From Chitinophaga sp. (GTDB lineage: Bacteria; Bacteroidota; Bacteroidia; Chitinophagales; Chitinophagaceae): a DNA stretch of 64,000 bases. The notes under the pieces were generated by a model, which saw only the letters and a list, made by a program, of their open reading frames with translations, did no database searches and was not told the DNA's origin. A program made the translations under genes and the position numbers. Positions 16,169 through 26,135 of this stretch are shown in pieces; position 1 is the first letter of the stretch; every line of letters starts with the position of its first letter. The stretch is taken from NCBI RefSeq assembly GCF_017745275.1, contig NZ_JAGHZS010000002.1:545859-609858 (forward strand), given 5' to 3'.

Positions 16169-18838
16169 TCAGGAAAAATAATCGCTCTTTTGAATGCCTA
16201 GCTTTTTCATTTTGGAATGCAGGGTATTGCCGGGTATTTTCAGTATTTCCGAGGCGCCGCCAACACCGGAGATTTTACCGGCACAACGTTTTAGCACCTC
16301 AATGATATAGCTGCGTTCCATCTCATCCAGTGAGCGGTTCAAAAGATAGGCAGGACCTTGTTTATCGGCAGTGGTGTGCTCAGGTATATATACTTCTTCA
16401 ATATTGCCGTTTTCAGAAAGTAATATGCTGCGTTCTATTAAATGTTCTAATTCTCTCACATTGCCAGGCCAGGTATAACTGCGCAATTGATGCAGGACTT
16501 TGGGGGAGATGCTCCTGATTTTCCGCCCGGTGCTTCGGATATATTTCTGTATAAAAAAATTCACCAATGGTTCGATATCTTCTGATCGTTCCCGCAGCGG
16601 AGGAAGATGAATAGGAAATACATTGAGGCGAAAATACAGGTCTGCCCTGAACCGCCCGGCTTTTACTTCTTCCTCCAGGTTACGGTTGGTGGCTGCAATC
16701 AGGCGAACGTCCAGCTTTATAGTTTGTATACCTCCAATTCGTTCCAGTTCGCGTTCCTGGATAATGCGCAATAGCTTGGCTTGTGCATCCAGGGGAAGTT
16801 CTCCTATTTCGTCAAGAAACAGTGTACTGTTATTGGCCAGTTCAAATTTGCCGATGCGCCGGTCCGTAGCCCCTGTAAAGGCGCCCCGTTCATGGCCAAA
16901 CAACTCACTCTCAATCAGGCTGGCGGGTAAAGCGGCACAATTCACTTTTACCATTAGTTTATCCCGTCGTGGTGACGCATTATGAATAGCTCTTGCAATC
17001 AGCTCTTTCCCTGTTCCTGTTTCACCGGTCACTAAAACACTGGTATCAGCGTTCGCTACCAGTGAAATCAGCCGATATACTTTTTGCATCTCTTCTCCAT
17101 TGCCAATGATCTCCGAAAAATTGTAAATAGTACTGATTTGTTCTTTGAGGTAGTCGTTTTCTACTTCCAGCTTCTTTCTATAGCTAAGTAATTTTTCATT
17201 CGCCTGGATGTTATCGATAGCGATAGATATTTGAGCACAGATGCCTTTTACCAGCAAAGGACTTAAGCGATTCGCCAACATCCAGATGGTGCCGATGTTT
17301 TTGTTGCCCACGCGTAACGGCAACGCATACATGTTTTTTAACCCGGTTGTTTTCCATAAGGTAGCATAGGCATTGCCATTTTTCAACTCTTCATCTACAT
17401 TAAAATGAATACCTTCCTCGCTGGCTAATACCTGCGCGGTATAAGTTTCGCTAACGGTAATACGATAAGATGCCATGTCGTCAAAATTCTTCGCATGGGT
17501 AAAGAGGGACCGGTCATACATGAACGCTGACAGGTGTACACCATCTTCCTCTATTACCCGGATCATGGCGAGTTGGGTATGCAGGGTTTTATCAAGTACC
17601 GTGAAAATAGCATGCTGTAAGTCCTGCCGGGTTCTTACCCTTGTAATATCCTTGCTGAAGTCAAGCAGAAATGCCTGCTCTTCCTGAGTTTTATGGATTC
17701 GATCATTTGCTATAATATTAGCCATCGCAATAGATATCTGTGCACTGATACCTTTTAATAGCCGGACATTTATTTCATCTGTATCCAGTAATAGTAAAAT
17801 CCCCAGGTTGGTGGCCCCGTTACGTAAACGGATACCTACGAAATTTTCAATTCCCATTTGCCTCCACTGCTGCAGATAGGAAGACGTAACGCCCCGCTGG
17901 ATTTCTCTTTCTACTTGTAATAACAGGGGAGTAGGGCTATTCAGTATCCGTTGTTGAACGCCGTCGTTGATGTTGGAACCCGTGCGTTCCAATGCCGTGG
18001 CAACTTTTGGATTGTATGCCTTTGCAAGGTCATATACGTATGGACTCAACGTGCTTTTTTCTTCATGGATACTGCGAATCACAAAACCACCGGAAGGATT
18101 TAGCTGATGTAACACTCGCCGGACGGCATGTGTCAAATCATCTTTCGTTCGCACAGCGGCTATTTCACTTGAAAAATCCAGTAGGAACGATTTCTCAGTT
18201 TCTTCTTTCAGCAACTCTTCATTCTTGATAATATTGGAAACAGCACCGGATATTTGGGGGACAAGGCCATTAATAATATTTCTGAATGCTGCAGAGAAAC
18301 CCGCTGGCTTATCAGTATAGATATGAAGAAAACCCATCGGCTTGTCGTTCTTCATCAGTTTGGCCATCAATATTTCCCGTACCCCTTTTTCAAAATTCAC
18401 CTGCAGAAAAGGAGGGCTGCCAGGATGATTCATTACCTCTTCCAGGAGGAACGAGATAGGCCCGGCAGCATGCAACACAGATTGTATAAAGGGCTCATTG
18501 AGCGAAAACCGGGATTGCACCATTTCCTGGTACCGGCTGTGCGAACGGATGGGCGATCCGTCGTTGTCCAGCAGAAAAGGAGTATAGGTTTCGTCTTTAT
18601 AATCGATAAGGGTAACAATGGCGTGAGTGATATGGAACAAGCCTTTGATACCTTGTTTGAAAAGCAGGATCAGGTCATTTTTATCACGTACCCTGGTTAA
18701 ATCATTACTCAGAGACAGCAGAATTTCCTTCTCATTTTTATATTGTTCAATAGTTTGCCGGAGTACTTCATCTGTTGATGACAGATCCTTGTCCGTTGCC
18801 TGGTTCCGGCTATTTCCCTTTGGTTTGTTTTGCTTCAT
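16169..18838 (-). CDS. Sigma-54-dependent activator with three GAF domains
   Basis: The protein has 889 residues. Three GAF-type repeats fill residues about 45-540; each ends in a recurring phrase near ISAQISIAMANIIAND or ICAQISIAIDNIQANE. A sigma-54 AAA+ domain follows at about 565-800 with Walker A GETGTGKE, the sigma-54 contact loop GAFTGA and Walker B LFLDEIGELP. A Fis-type helix-turn-helix closes the protein (GGASEILKIPGNTLHSKMKKLGI). It has no receiver domain, so a small molecule or redox cue sensed by the GAF domains should control it. Its targets are not evident; I found no convincing -24/-12 promoter nearby. Confidence 0.92.
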   Translation of the reverse strand: MKQNKPKGNSRNQATDKDLSSTDEVLRQTIEQYKNEKEILLSLSNDLTRVRDKNDLILLFKQGIKGLFHITHAIVTLIDYKDETYTPFLLDNDGSPIRSHSRYQEMVQSRFSLNEPFIQSVLHAAGPISFLLEEVMNHPGSPPFLQVNFEKGVREILMAKLMKNDKPMGFLHIYTDKPAGFSAAFRNIINGLVPQISGAVSNIIKNEELLKEETEKSFLLDFSSEIAAVRTKDDLTHAVRRVLHQLNPSGGFVIRSIHEEKSTLSPYVYDLAKAYNPKVATALERTGSNINDGVQQRILNSPTPLLLQVEREIQRGVTSSYLQQWRQMGIENFVGIRLRNGATNLGILLLLDTDEINVRLLKGISAQISIAMANIIANDRIHKTQEEQAFLLDFSKDITRVRTRQDLQHAIFTVLDKTLHTQLAMIRVIEEDGVHLSAFMYDRSLFTHAKNFDDMASYRITVSETYTAQVLASEEGIHFNVDEELKNGNAYATLWKTTGLKNMYALPLRVGNKNIGTIWMLANRLSPLLVKGICAQISIAIDNIQANEKLLSYRKKLEVENDYLKEQISTIYNFSEIIGNGEEMQKVYRLISLVANADTSVLVTGETGTGKELIARAIHNASPRRDKLMVKVNCAALPASLIESELFGHERGAFTGATDRRIGKFELANNSTLFLDEIGELPLDAQAKLLRIIQERELERIGGIQTIKLDVRLIAATNRNLEEEVKAGRFRADLYFRLNVFPIHLPPLRERSEDIEPLVNFFIQKYIRSTGRKIRSISPKVLHQLRSYTWPGNVRELEHLIERSILLSENGNIEEVYIPEHTTADKQGPAYLLNRSLDEMERSYIIEVLKRCAGKISGVGGASEILKIPGNTLHSKMKKLGIQKSDYFS

Positions 18839-19124
18839 TATTGGACAATTGTGTGATGTGGTTACAGTCCCTGTTTGTATGATACTGATGACGGATGCTA
18901 ATAACCAGTCCCGTTGCTACTTCTGAATAAATTTAATGTTTGATTGCACAGGAAGTCCTGTATCACGGTATTTCAAAAAGATATACTGGTCATATGAACC
19001 AGTTTAAATGTAGCTATTTTTTTCCAGTATTGATGGGAGAGAGTAAGGGAGATAACCGGTTTCTTATTAAGTTTTGATGGTAGCTGGAAAGAGCTTATTT
19101 TACTGCAACTATTTATACCCGTTT

Positions 19125-19697
19125 ATGTCATACATTGTTGAGCATTCAGGTTTCGTATTACTACTATTTACTTTTCCATTGCTGGGTTGGTTCCTGCACC
19201 TTAAGTATACCCCAAAAGTGATCGTTATTATACTCTTCACTGCCATAGGGCTTTTGCTGCCAGTATTCACAGGCTACAGCTATGTACTGAATAATGCTTA
19301 TGGCTATCTGAGTTATATTTCGCTGGCTGCCGGATATGCGTATTTTCTTACCAAAGGAGAATACAAGTTTGCGCCAACAGGCATTTTTTCCCTGATACTT
19401 TTCCTGTTTTGTGGTGTCCTCGCTTTTATGGGAGGATTTCTGGGCAGTATTACAGTGGAAAAGGAATGGAGACTAAAAGGCTACCGGGTGACTTATGTGA
19501 AGGATCAGGGTTTTGCCGGCAGCCCTTTACTAACCTATCAATTGAGTAAGTATGGTATGATCCCCATATTTGTGAAGGAAATACAGGTGAAAAGAGATGA
19601 CGATACAACCGGTAGCTGCTGGATTGAATTTGACCAGGCAGGGTTTAATTTTAATAAATGTTCGCCGGATTCATCGGTGGTGGTGAAGCGGCGGTAA
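19125..19697 (+). CDS. Integral membrane protein, unknown
   Basis: The product has 190 residues. Four hydrophobic helices fill the first 115 residues (FVLLLFTFPLLGWFL, VIVIILFTAIGLLLPVF, YGYLSYISLAAGYAYFL, FSLILFLFCGVLAFMGGFL); the last 75 residues are soluble and beta-rich. I prefer the ATG at 19125 (MSYIVEHSG) to the one at 19074, since the intervening residues look like leader. It stands alone, convergent with the YD-repeat lipoprotein gene. The family is not recognised. Confidence 0.65.
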   Translation: MSYIVEHSGFVLLLFTFPLLGWFLHLKYTPKVIVIILFTAIGLLLPVFTGYSYVLNNAYGYLSYISLAAGYAYFLTKGEYKFAPTGIFSLILFLFCGVLAFMGGFLGSITVEKEWRLKGYRVTYVKDQGFAGSPLLTYQLSKYGMIPIFVKEIQVKRDDDTTGSCWIEFDQAGFNFNKCSPDSSVVVKRR

Positions 19698-19747
19698 GTG
19701 CAGCATCCAATTAGTTGCTGTGCATATTAAAATAAGCGGGATCGATT

Positions 19748-20725
19748 TTACTCTCCCGCTTTTGTATAATACTCTACATAGCGCAGCATTGTTGACTTAT
19801 TTTGCTCTGGGTATTGGGTGGAAATAGCTTTGGTCCAGTTACCTTTGCTGTCATAAGTATATTGAACGTTGTATTTGATACGGTGACTGACACCGTGGCT
19901 TTGTTCGGATTGTTGGGTAATATTACCATATTGATCAAAAGTGTTGAGGGTTTCGCGTGCCGGTTCTTCTTTGGTTTGCGTAATCTCGTCAATGATAAAG
20001 CCCTTTTTATTGTATTTTTTCAGGTTGCTGTAAAACACGGTATTATCTTCCATTAGCCGTGTCAATGCAATAACGTTGCCTGCACTATCGAATTTGTAGA
20101 TACTTTTACCTTTCTTGTTATCAGGAAGTATCATCACCTGTTCTGTCAGTATTCCTTCATCATCATAGCTATTTTCATAAGTAATATCAGAGTCACCCAC
20201 CTTAGTGGTAGTGGATTTGGTTATAAATCCCCATTCGTCATATTCATAGTTATTATTAAATACAATTGCACCACTGGCATGGCGTTGTCCGTCTTCAATG
20301 AGGTTGCCTTTGGGATCAAATTTCTTATACATGATAAGCTGCAGGGTGCCATCTTCTGCATAACTATAGTCGGCTATCTTATGGCCTTTGGCATCGTATT
20401 TATACACGTCTCTGCTATCAAATTTCCCATCGGTATAGATCAGGCGTTCGATGCAGTTGCCAATGCTATCGTAGCAATAAACCTCTTTGGCCGCGCAAAT
20501 AATGCTGTTGGTGTCTGAAACTTCGCTGGAATAGATATAGGTAGTGGTCTTTTTTACGTTTCCAGCCAGTAGGGTCAATGTGCTATTGTCTTTATAACCC
20601 TCTTCTCTTTTATTGCTGATAGCATCCAGTTTTTGGTTATTACGTTTTACCTCATGGGAGGTACAGGAAACAATTATAAAGCTACTGTACAGTAACAGGA
20701 ATAGGGCAGGTATAATTCGGGACAT
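19748..20725 (-). CDS. YD/RHS-repeat-like lipoprotein
   Basis: This 325-residue protein has a lipoprotein signal (SSFIIVSCTSHE) and then repeated units of the type YDSIGNCIERLIYTDG, YDAKGHKIADYSYAEDG, FDPKGNLIED, YDEWGFITKS, FDSAGNVIALTR and FDQYGNITQQS. These are degenerate YD repeats as in RHS shells, but here there are only about eight, with no core cage or C-terminal toxin, so I do not read it as a polymorphic toxin. It is likely a surface or periplasmic beta-rich protein. The gene is single. Confidence 0.8.
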   Translation of the reverse strand: MSRIIPALFLLLYSSFIIVSCTSHEVKRNNQKLDAISNKREEGYKDNSTLTLLAGNVKKTTTYIYSSEVSDTNSIICAAKEVYCYDSIGNCIERLIYTDGKFDSRDVYKYDAKGHKIADYSYAEDGTLQLIMYKKFDPKGNLIEDGQRHASGAIVFNNNYEYDEWGFITKSTTTKVGDSDITYENSYDDEGILTEQVMILPDNKKGKSIYKFDSAGNVIALTRLMEDNTVFYSNLKKYNKKGFIIDEITQTKEEPARETLNTFDQYGNITQQSEQSHGVSHRIKYNVQYTYDSKGNWTKAISTQYPEQNKSTMLRYVEYYTKAGE

Positions 20726-20869
20726 CAGTATTATGATTTTCCGCGAAGGTATTGAATCTCGGGCAGATAAGCGTTGATGAAGATCAAAAAAGCATCTGAA
20801 TCCGTCAAAATAAAGCTGGGCTTATTGCCCGCTCAGGGCTTATATTTGGCGTTGATTACAACAACGTAC

Positions 20870-23149
20870 ATGATGTCCACTAAAAATGCCTTTGCATTGC
20901 TAATAGCTTTATTGGCTTCTTCTTCTTCCCTCTTTGCGCAATATGATTTTAATACGGCGTATTTTAAAATTCATATCAACAACAAAGGATGGATCACCAG
21001 TATGAAGAATACCACGGTGCGCCCTGCGCGGGAGTTCAGTCCTGCTGATAAGCCGTCGCCTGTGGTGAGCCTGTATGACAGCCGTAAGAAGGTATACTAC
21101 CAACCCGTGGCCGCTACCTACAACAAGGGAAATAAATCATTACAGTTGCGATACGCCAATGGATCGGTAGCTACGGTCATCATCTCTCAAAATAAAAAAT
21201 ATTTTAAGCTCACCCTGCAATCATTGACGCCACGAAATGGTGTGGATGCTATTCAATGGGGGGCTTATCATACCAATATCACCAACCTGTTAGGAGAAAT
21301 CATTGGCGTAAGTCGCGATACCAGCGCGGCGGTAAACTACGCTATTGGTATGCTGGCGTTGAATGATAATACCCTGGGCGGAACCGCCGAAACGGAGGCA
21401 GATGCGGCACCGTTTCAGTATATCATTCATTCGCCGGATGCCCGCCGCTTTCCTTTGCCTAAAGAGCTGCACGAAGGACAAGTGTTTTCTCTGGGAGGCG
21501 ACGGCATCAGCGATGTAGCGTTTTACGCGCATAAAGAGCCGTATTACCGGATCATGTATGGGAATGCCGCTGAGGTAGATAACAAAGGACGCATATCTAT
21601 TACGTATCAGTCGAGGGACCGGACTTTCGAACGGGAAGTAAATTATTCCCTGATTCCGCATATGGCGGCTAATACCCCCAATCATATACAGGTAGAACCA
21701 TTGCCGGGAGTGGATTACATTGGTTCTTCCATTGCTTTATGGGGCAGCCCGGATAGCACAGCTTTGTTGGATGTAGTACAAAATATTGTTTTATCAGAAA
21801 GGTTACCTTATCCGACTATTAACGGGAGATGGGTAAAAGATCCGGCTGCTTATGTGCCTGATGCTATTACCAGTGGCAACCTGAATGATAGTATCATCTC
21901 TTATACATCGAGATTGGGATTTAAAACCATCAGCTTATACGACCAGGGATTTTTACGACCTGATCGCGGCAATGGCGGATATATAGATGGGCCGCATTTT
22001 GAGAAAAAGCCCATTCACCTCACCGCGGGGAATATGTCGCATAAAGCTTTTTCGGAGATGGCGGCGAAATATGGCATCTCTATTGGCAGGACCACGATTA
22101 CAAATGCTTTGGCTCCCGGCACCCTGGATGCAAGCCCGATGCCGAGCGATAGCCTGTGTTATCAGCAGAAACGTTTGCTGGCAGCAGGCATTCAATCCAC
22201 AGATACCATTATCCTGGTGAATGATCCCACTCATCTTGAAGAAATTGCCAGTTGGGAAGGGCATTGCGCCAATTTAAATATGATTAAAATTGGCAAAGAG
22301 CTGATACATTACCTGGGCGTTTCTGATAAGGCGCCGTACCGGCTGTTGAACGTAAAACGCGGCTACTGGGGCACACAACCTGCGGCGCATGCGGCCGGAG
22401 AAGCGGTTTATAAATTGCAGGTAACCGTGAACTATGGCTATGATGGTATCATCCCCAACATGGCATTGCAGGATAAAATTGCGGCACATTATGCGGAGGT
22501 GTGCCAGGTAAATGGCCTGAGCTATTATGATTTCGACGGGCAGGAATTCCTCTTTAACAATGGCCATGGCTATTACTCTGCCAAACGCTTTTTCCGTAAG
22601 ATGTTTGAACGGGCCACTCAGTTGGGGCTGCCATCGATTCGGTTTACAGGTGCTACTTTATCGGAGGGTTCCTGGCATTATCAGAGTATCTGGAATGTTG
22701 GCGGTGGAAAAAATTTGTATGATGTTGCTACACGGGAGTGGGGAAGTGCTACCAGCCAGGGGAAAGATCTCCGGGATGTTACTTACGCCAACTTTTTCCC
22801 CGTAGGCATGGGCGGTAATTTCCCTATTAAGGAACATTCCACTGCGGCGGAATATGAGCATATACAGGCCATTTCTGTTGGCGTAGGCACCACCTATAGT
22901 CTTTACCTGAACCAGAAAGATGTGGAAAGCTGCCAGCAAAAAGAGGCGATCTTTAAAGTGATCCGTACCTGGGAAGATGCAAGAGCTGCCAACGCTTTCC
23001 CACGTTGGATAAAAACAGCCCTGGCCGATCCGGCTAACTCGTTTCACCTGGAAGCGGTTAACAGCCGTGAATGGAACCTGTATAAGGTACAGCGTGATGG
23101 CTCGCAACCACAGTTGTTTGCAAAATTAGTACAGCATAGTACTAAGTAA
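20870..23149 (+). CDS. Secreted glycosidase-like protein, paralogue 1
   Basis: Starting at 20870 the protein has 759 residues, with a signal peptide ending SSSSLFAQ. An N-terminal beta domain (about 25-300, including GDGISDVAFY) precedes a barrel-like domain. The block YYDFDGQEFLFNNGHGYYS near residue 553 is the best catalytic candidate, with the acidic pair D-x-D and a following E. The related protein at 30513 conserves this block, VKRGYWGT / VKRGFHGT and NVGGG. I cannot name the family; an alpha-glycoside hydrolase is my inference from the GH97 and sugar genes that follow. The 5' extension to 20774 lacks signal-peptide character. No gene with this function could be confirmed from sequence alone. 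Confidence 0.7.
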   Translation: MMSTKNAFALLIALLASSSSLFAQYDFNTAYFKIHINNKGWITSMKNTTVRPAREFSPADKPSPVVSLYDSRKKVYYQPVAATYNKGNKSLQLRYANGSVATVIISQNKKYFKLTLQSLTPRNGVDAIQWGAYHTNITNLLGEIIGVSRDTSAAVNYAIGMLALNDNTLGGTAETEADAAPFQYIIHSPDARRFPLPKELHEGQVFSLGGDGISDVAFYAHKEPYYRIMYGNAAEVDNKGRISITYQSRDRTFEREVNYSLIPHMAANTPNHIQVEPLPGVDYIGSSIALWGSPDSTALLDVVQNIVLSERLPYPTINGRWVKDPAAYVPDAITSGNLNDSIISYTSRLGFKTISLYDQGFLRPDRGNGGYIDGPHFEKKPIHLTAGNMSHKAFSEMAAKYGISIGRTTITNALAPGTLDASPMPSDSLCYQQKRLLAAGIQSTDTIILVNDPTHLEEIASWEGHCANLNMIKIGKELIHYLGVSDKAPYRLLNVKRGYWGTQPAAHAAGEAVYKLQVTVNYGYDGIIPNMALQDKIAAHYAEVCQVNGLSYYDFDGQEFLFNNGHGYYSAKRFFRKMFERATQLGLPSIRFTGATLSEGSWHYQSIWNVGGGKNLYDVATREWGSATSQGKDLRDVTYANFFPVGMGGNFPIKEHSTAAEYEHIQAISVGVGTTYSLYLNQKDVESCQQKEAIFKVIRTWEDARAANAFPRWIKTALADPANSFHLEAVNSREWNLYKVQRDGSQPQLFAKLVQHSTK

Positions 23150-23247
23150 ATCATAGAAACGTTTTCGCTTTTAAAGTTCCACTGACAATCGGCGCCAGTA
23201 ATGGCGCCGTTACTGTTTATCGATTTCCAATACCTGATAGTATAAAT

Positions 23248-25131
23248 ATGATACAAAGAATATATTGGCTGCTGTTGTTATTGGCCATGGTGCAAGGACT
23301 GAGCGCACAGGATTCACTGCGGTTTACATCTCCCAACGGGCAACTACTATTTAATTTGCAAACAAATAAAGAAGGTGGGATAGGATACACCGTGAACTAT
23401 AAAGGACAAGAAATCGTGCTCCCGTCAACGTTAGGACTGGAGGGATGGGACAGTCACCTCGTGCTCCGGTATATTACTACCACCTCGAAAGATACTGTAT
23501 GGCAACCGGTATACGGTGAACGCAGTCATATACGCGATGCCTATACAGAGAAAACGTTTACATTCTTTAAAAACAACAACGACCGGCTGGCGCTGCAACT
23601 GCAAGTCCGGGCTTATAATGAAGGGCTGGCATTTCGGTATATTTTCCCTGAGCATCCGGCAGGGGGGGCTGATATAACTATCAGCCGGGAGTTGACAACT
23701 TTTACTTTGCCGGAAGGCACCAAAGCCTGGTTTACCGGGCATGCACAGGGCGCCTATAGCTTGCTGTCATTGCATAACTGGCCCGGTGAGGCAGAAAGGC
23801 CGCTCACCCTGCAATTAAATAATGGCGTATACGCCGCATTAGGTGAAGCGGGCATGGTGGATTACTGTCGTACAAAGTTTACGCTGCATGCTACAAAGCC
23901 GAATACAATTAGCTGCGCTATGTATGATAAAGTAGAATTAACCACGCCTTTTGCCACGCCGTGGCGTATGGTGATGGTGGCCGATAAAGCTACGCAGTTG
24001 CTGCAAAACAACGACCTGGTGCTGAACCTGAATGCACCGGATCAGATGGAGAATACCAGTTGGATCAGGCCCGGTAAAATCATCCGGGAAATAACGTTGT
24101 CTACAAAAGGAGCCAAAGCATTAGTCGACTTTGCGGTGAAACGCCATCTTCAATATATTCATTTTGATGCCGGCTGGTATGGGTTTGAATACAGCTCCGC
24201 TTCCGATGCCACGGAGGTCAACGTAGACCCGCGTCGCAATCCCAATAAGGACCTGAACCTGCCCGAGGTGATCCGCTATGCGAAGCAACACGGCATCGGC
24301 GTTTTCCTTTATGTGAACCAGCGGGCATTGGCGAAGCAGCTGGACACATTGCTGCCGTTGTATCACCAATGGGGCGTGGCGGGCATCAAGTTTGGCTTTG
24401 TACATGTAGGCTCACATCGCTGGACTACCTGGCTGCACGAGGCCGTACAAAAATGTGCAAAGTACCAGCTTATGGTAGATATTCACGACGAATACCGGCC
24501 CACCGGGTTTAGCCGCACTTACCCTAATTTGCTGACGCAGGAAGGCGTACGGGGAAATGAAGAAATGCCGGAAGCCACCAACAGCACCATCATTCCTTTT
24601 ACCCGTTTACTGGCTGGCGCTGCGGATCACACCATCTGTTATTATCACCGGCCGGAGCTGAAAAAGCAGTTGGCGGAAACAAAAGATACACACATCATGA
24701 AAACTACTTCGGGACATCAGCTGGCGCTGGCCGTGGTGATGTATAGCCCGCTGCAGTTTTTATATTGGTACGATCGGCCAACAGATACACAGGATGAGCC
24801 GGAGCTGGAATTTTTCGACCAGGTACCTACGGTATGGGACGATACAAAAGTACTAGCGGGAGAAATCGGGCAATTCATAACGGTAGCGCGTCGCCGTGGA
24901 AACGACTGGTTCGTGGGAACCGTCACTAATAACGACGCCAGAACGGTTAAAATCGATTGCTCTTTCCTCATGCCGGGAAAAAAGTATAAGGCTGTTTTAT
25001 ATAACGATGATCCCAAAGCTCCCACGCGCACACATGTTTCCCGGAAAGAGCAGCGCATTGATTATAATACTGTACTGGATGTTTCACTACCTGCTTCCGG
25101 TGGACAAGCGATCCTAATAAAGCCGATATAA
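23248..25131 (+). CDS. Glycoside hydrolase family 97 protein
   Basis: The protein has 627 residues: signal peptide ending GLSAQ, GH97 N-terminal beta domain (SPNGQLLFNLQ), catalytic barrel (HFDAGWYGFEYSS at about residue 305) and a C-terminal beta domain. Family members hydrolyse alpha-glucosides or alpha-galactosides in the periplasm. Residues about 379-383 read IKFGF, with Gly where retaining members carry the nucleophile Asp, and 413-415 read HDE followed by YRPTG, where inverting SusB has HEAVRPTG. This points to the inverting type. It lies 98 bases after paralogue 1 and before the sugar-oxidation genes, so it probably removes a terminal sugar from the same glycan. Confidence 0.92.
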   Translation: MIQRIYWLLLLLAMVQGLSAQDSLRFTSPNGQLLFNLQTNKEGGIGYTVNYKGQEIVLPSTLGLEGWDSHLVLRYITTTSKDTVWQPVYGERSHIRDAYTEKTFTFFKNNNDRLALQLQVRAYNEGLAFRYIFPEHPAGGADITISRELTTFTLPEGTKAWFTGHAQGAYSLLSLHNWPGEAERPLTLQLNNGVYAALGEAGMVDYCRTKFTLHATKPNTISCAMYDKVELTTPFATPWRMVMVADKATQLLQNNDLVLNLNAPDQMENTSWIRPGKIIREITLSTKGAKALVDFAVKRHLQYIHFDAGWYGFEYSSASDATEVNVDPRRNPNKDLNLPEVIRYAKQHGIGVFLYVNQRALAKQLDTLLPLYHQWGVAGIKFGFVHVGSHRWTTWLHEAVQKCAKYQLMVDIHDEYRPTGFSRTYPNLLTQEGVRGNEEMPEATNSTIIPFTRLLAGAADHTICYYHRPELKKQLAETKDTHIMKTTSGHQLALAVVMYSPLQFLYWYDRPTDTQDEPELEFFDQVPTVWDDTKVLAGEIGQFITVARRRGNDWFVGTVTNNDARTVKIDCSFLMPGKKYKAVLYNDDPKAPTRTHVSRKEQRIDYNTVLDVSLPASGGQAILIKPI

Positions 25132-25226
25132 CGTAAACGAACAAACGAAAAATGCAGATCAAAATAACATCGTATCCCGTCAATATAAAGGTGCTGTATT
25201 TTCCGGGTTTCCTTTAACTTCGGAAA

Positions 25227-25240
25227 TGCAAACGTTTACA
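25227..25240. promoter_or_regulatory. LacI/cre-like operator before the aldo/keto reductase
   Basis: TGCAAACGTTTACA is a 14-base dyad around a central CG with one imperfect pair. It fits the LacI-family pattern TGnAAnCGnTTnCA and ends one base before the ATG at 25242, so a bound protein could block initiation. No LacI-type gene is in the window. Confidence 0.4.
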
Positions 25241-25241
25241 T

Positions 25242-26135
25242 ATGAATTTGAAGCGTATAGTGCTGGGAACAGCGGGGCTTGGCGGCGTATGGGGACCGGT
25301 AACGGCGGAGCATTCTGTGCAAACAATAGTCGCTGCTTTAGCAGCCGGTATCGGCGCTATTGACACGGCCCCTGCCTATGGAGATGCGGAAACGTATGTT
25401 GGCATGGCATTGAAACAATGGCAGGGAAAAATGCCGGTCATCAGTTCCAAGGTAGGCCGGTTGAAGTCGTATGCGGCGGATGCAGCACACTACGACTACT
25501 CCCACGCTTCCATGACTGACAGCTTGCATCGTACCCTGGAAACACTGGGCATACCAGCACTGGATATTTTATTCCTGCATGATCCCGGGGCGATAGCACC
25601 AGAACAAATTGACGGGATTATCGATACCCTCCGGGGATTCCGTGAAAGCGGGTATGCCAGGCATATCGGCGTAGGCGGGAACTGGCCGGCATGGCTGGCA
25701 CCCTATATCCGGTCGGGGATATTTGAGGTGGTGATGGAGTTTAATCATTTAAACGCCGCCAATGTATCCGCTTTGCAGGATAGCCTGCCTTTCTGCCTGG
25801 CGAATAATATCCGGTATTATGCTGCCAGCCCGTTGAATATGGGATTATTAGGGAGATGTATCACGGCTTATGCGCACATGAAGCCGGACTGGCTGCCGGC
25901 AGACACCTTACAGGTAGCTGTTTTGCTGCAGCAGTTGGCAGCAGCCCACCAGATGAGCTTATCCTCACTGGCACACCGTTTCCTGCTGTCGATACCTTAT
26001 GATTTTAAAATCGTATTGGGAGCAGCCAATCAAACGGAATTAACAGCCACCTTGCAGGATATAGCAGCAGGGCCATTGCCGGCGGCATTGATGAAAGAAA
26101 TACTGAATTGCAATAAAGGAAAATTGGCGGTTTGA
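25242..26135 (+). CDS. Aldo/keto reductase, probable L-fucose (6-deoxyhexose) dehydrogenase type
   Basis: The product has 297 residues and the fold of D-threo-aldose/L-fucose 1-dehydrogenases. The catalytic tetrad is visible: Asp in IDTAPAYGDAE (about 41), Tyr in the same motif, Lys in ISSKVG (about 69) and His in FLHDPG (about 109). The expected reaction is NAD(P)-dependent oxidation of a sugar at C1 to the lactone. Its stop overlaps the ATG of the enolase-superfamily gene. With the mutarotase and symporter nearby, L-fucose or a related deoxy sugar is the likely substrate; this is inference. Confidence 0.85.
   Translation: MNLKRIVLGTAGLGGVWGPVTAEHSVQTIVAALAAGIGAIDTAPAYGDAETYVGMALKQWQGKMPVISSKVGRLKSYAADAAHYDYSHASMTDSLHRTLETLGIPALDILFLHDPGAIAPEQIDGIIDTLRGFRESGYARHIGVGGNWPAWLAPYIRSGIFEVVMEFNHLNAANVSALQDSLPFCLANNIRYYAASPLNMGLLGRCITAYAHMKPDWLPADTLQVAVLLQQLAAAHQMSLSSLAHRFLLSIPYDFKIVLGAANQTELTATLQDIAAGPLPAALMKEILNCNKGKLAV

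Noticed and set aside
18839..19124. Sigma-54 promoter near the three-GAF activator
   Set aside because: No TGGCAC-N5-TTGC-like pair at correct spacing in this spacer or in 15989-16168.
19748..20725. RHS-type polymorphic toxin
   Set aside because: Only a few degenerate YD repeats, a lipoprotein signal and no core or toxin tip.
23248..25131. GH97 with lost nucleophile as an inactive enzyme
   Set aside because: Gly at that position is normal for inverting GH97 members such as SusB, and other acidic residues are present.
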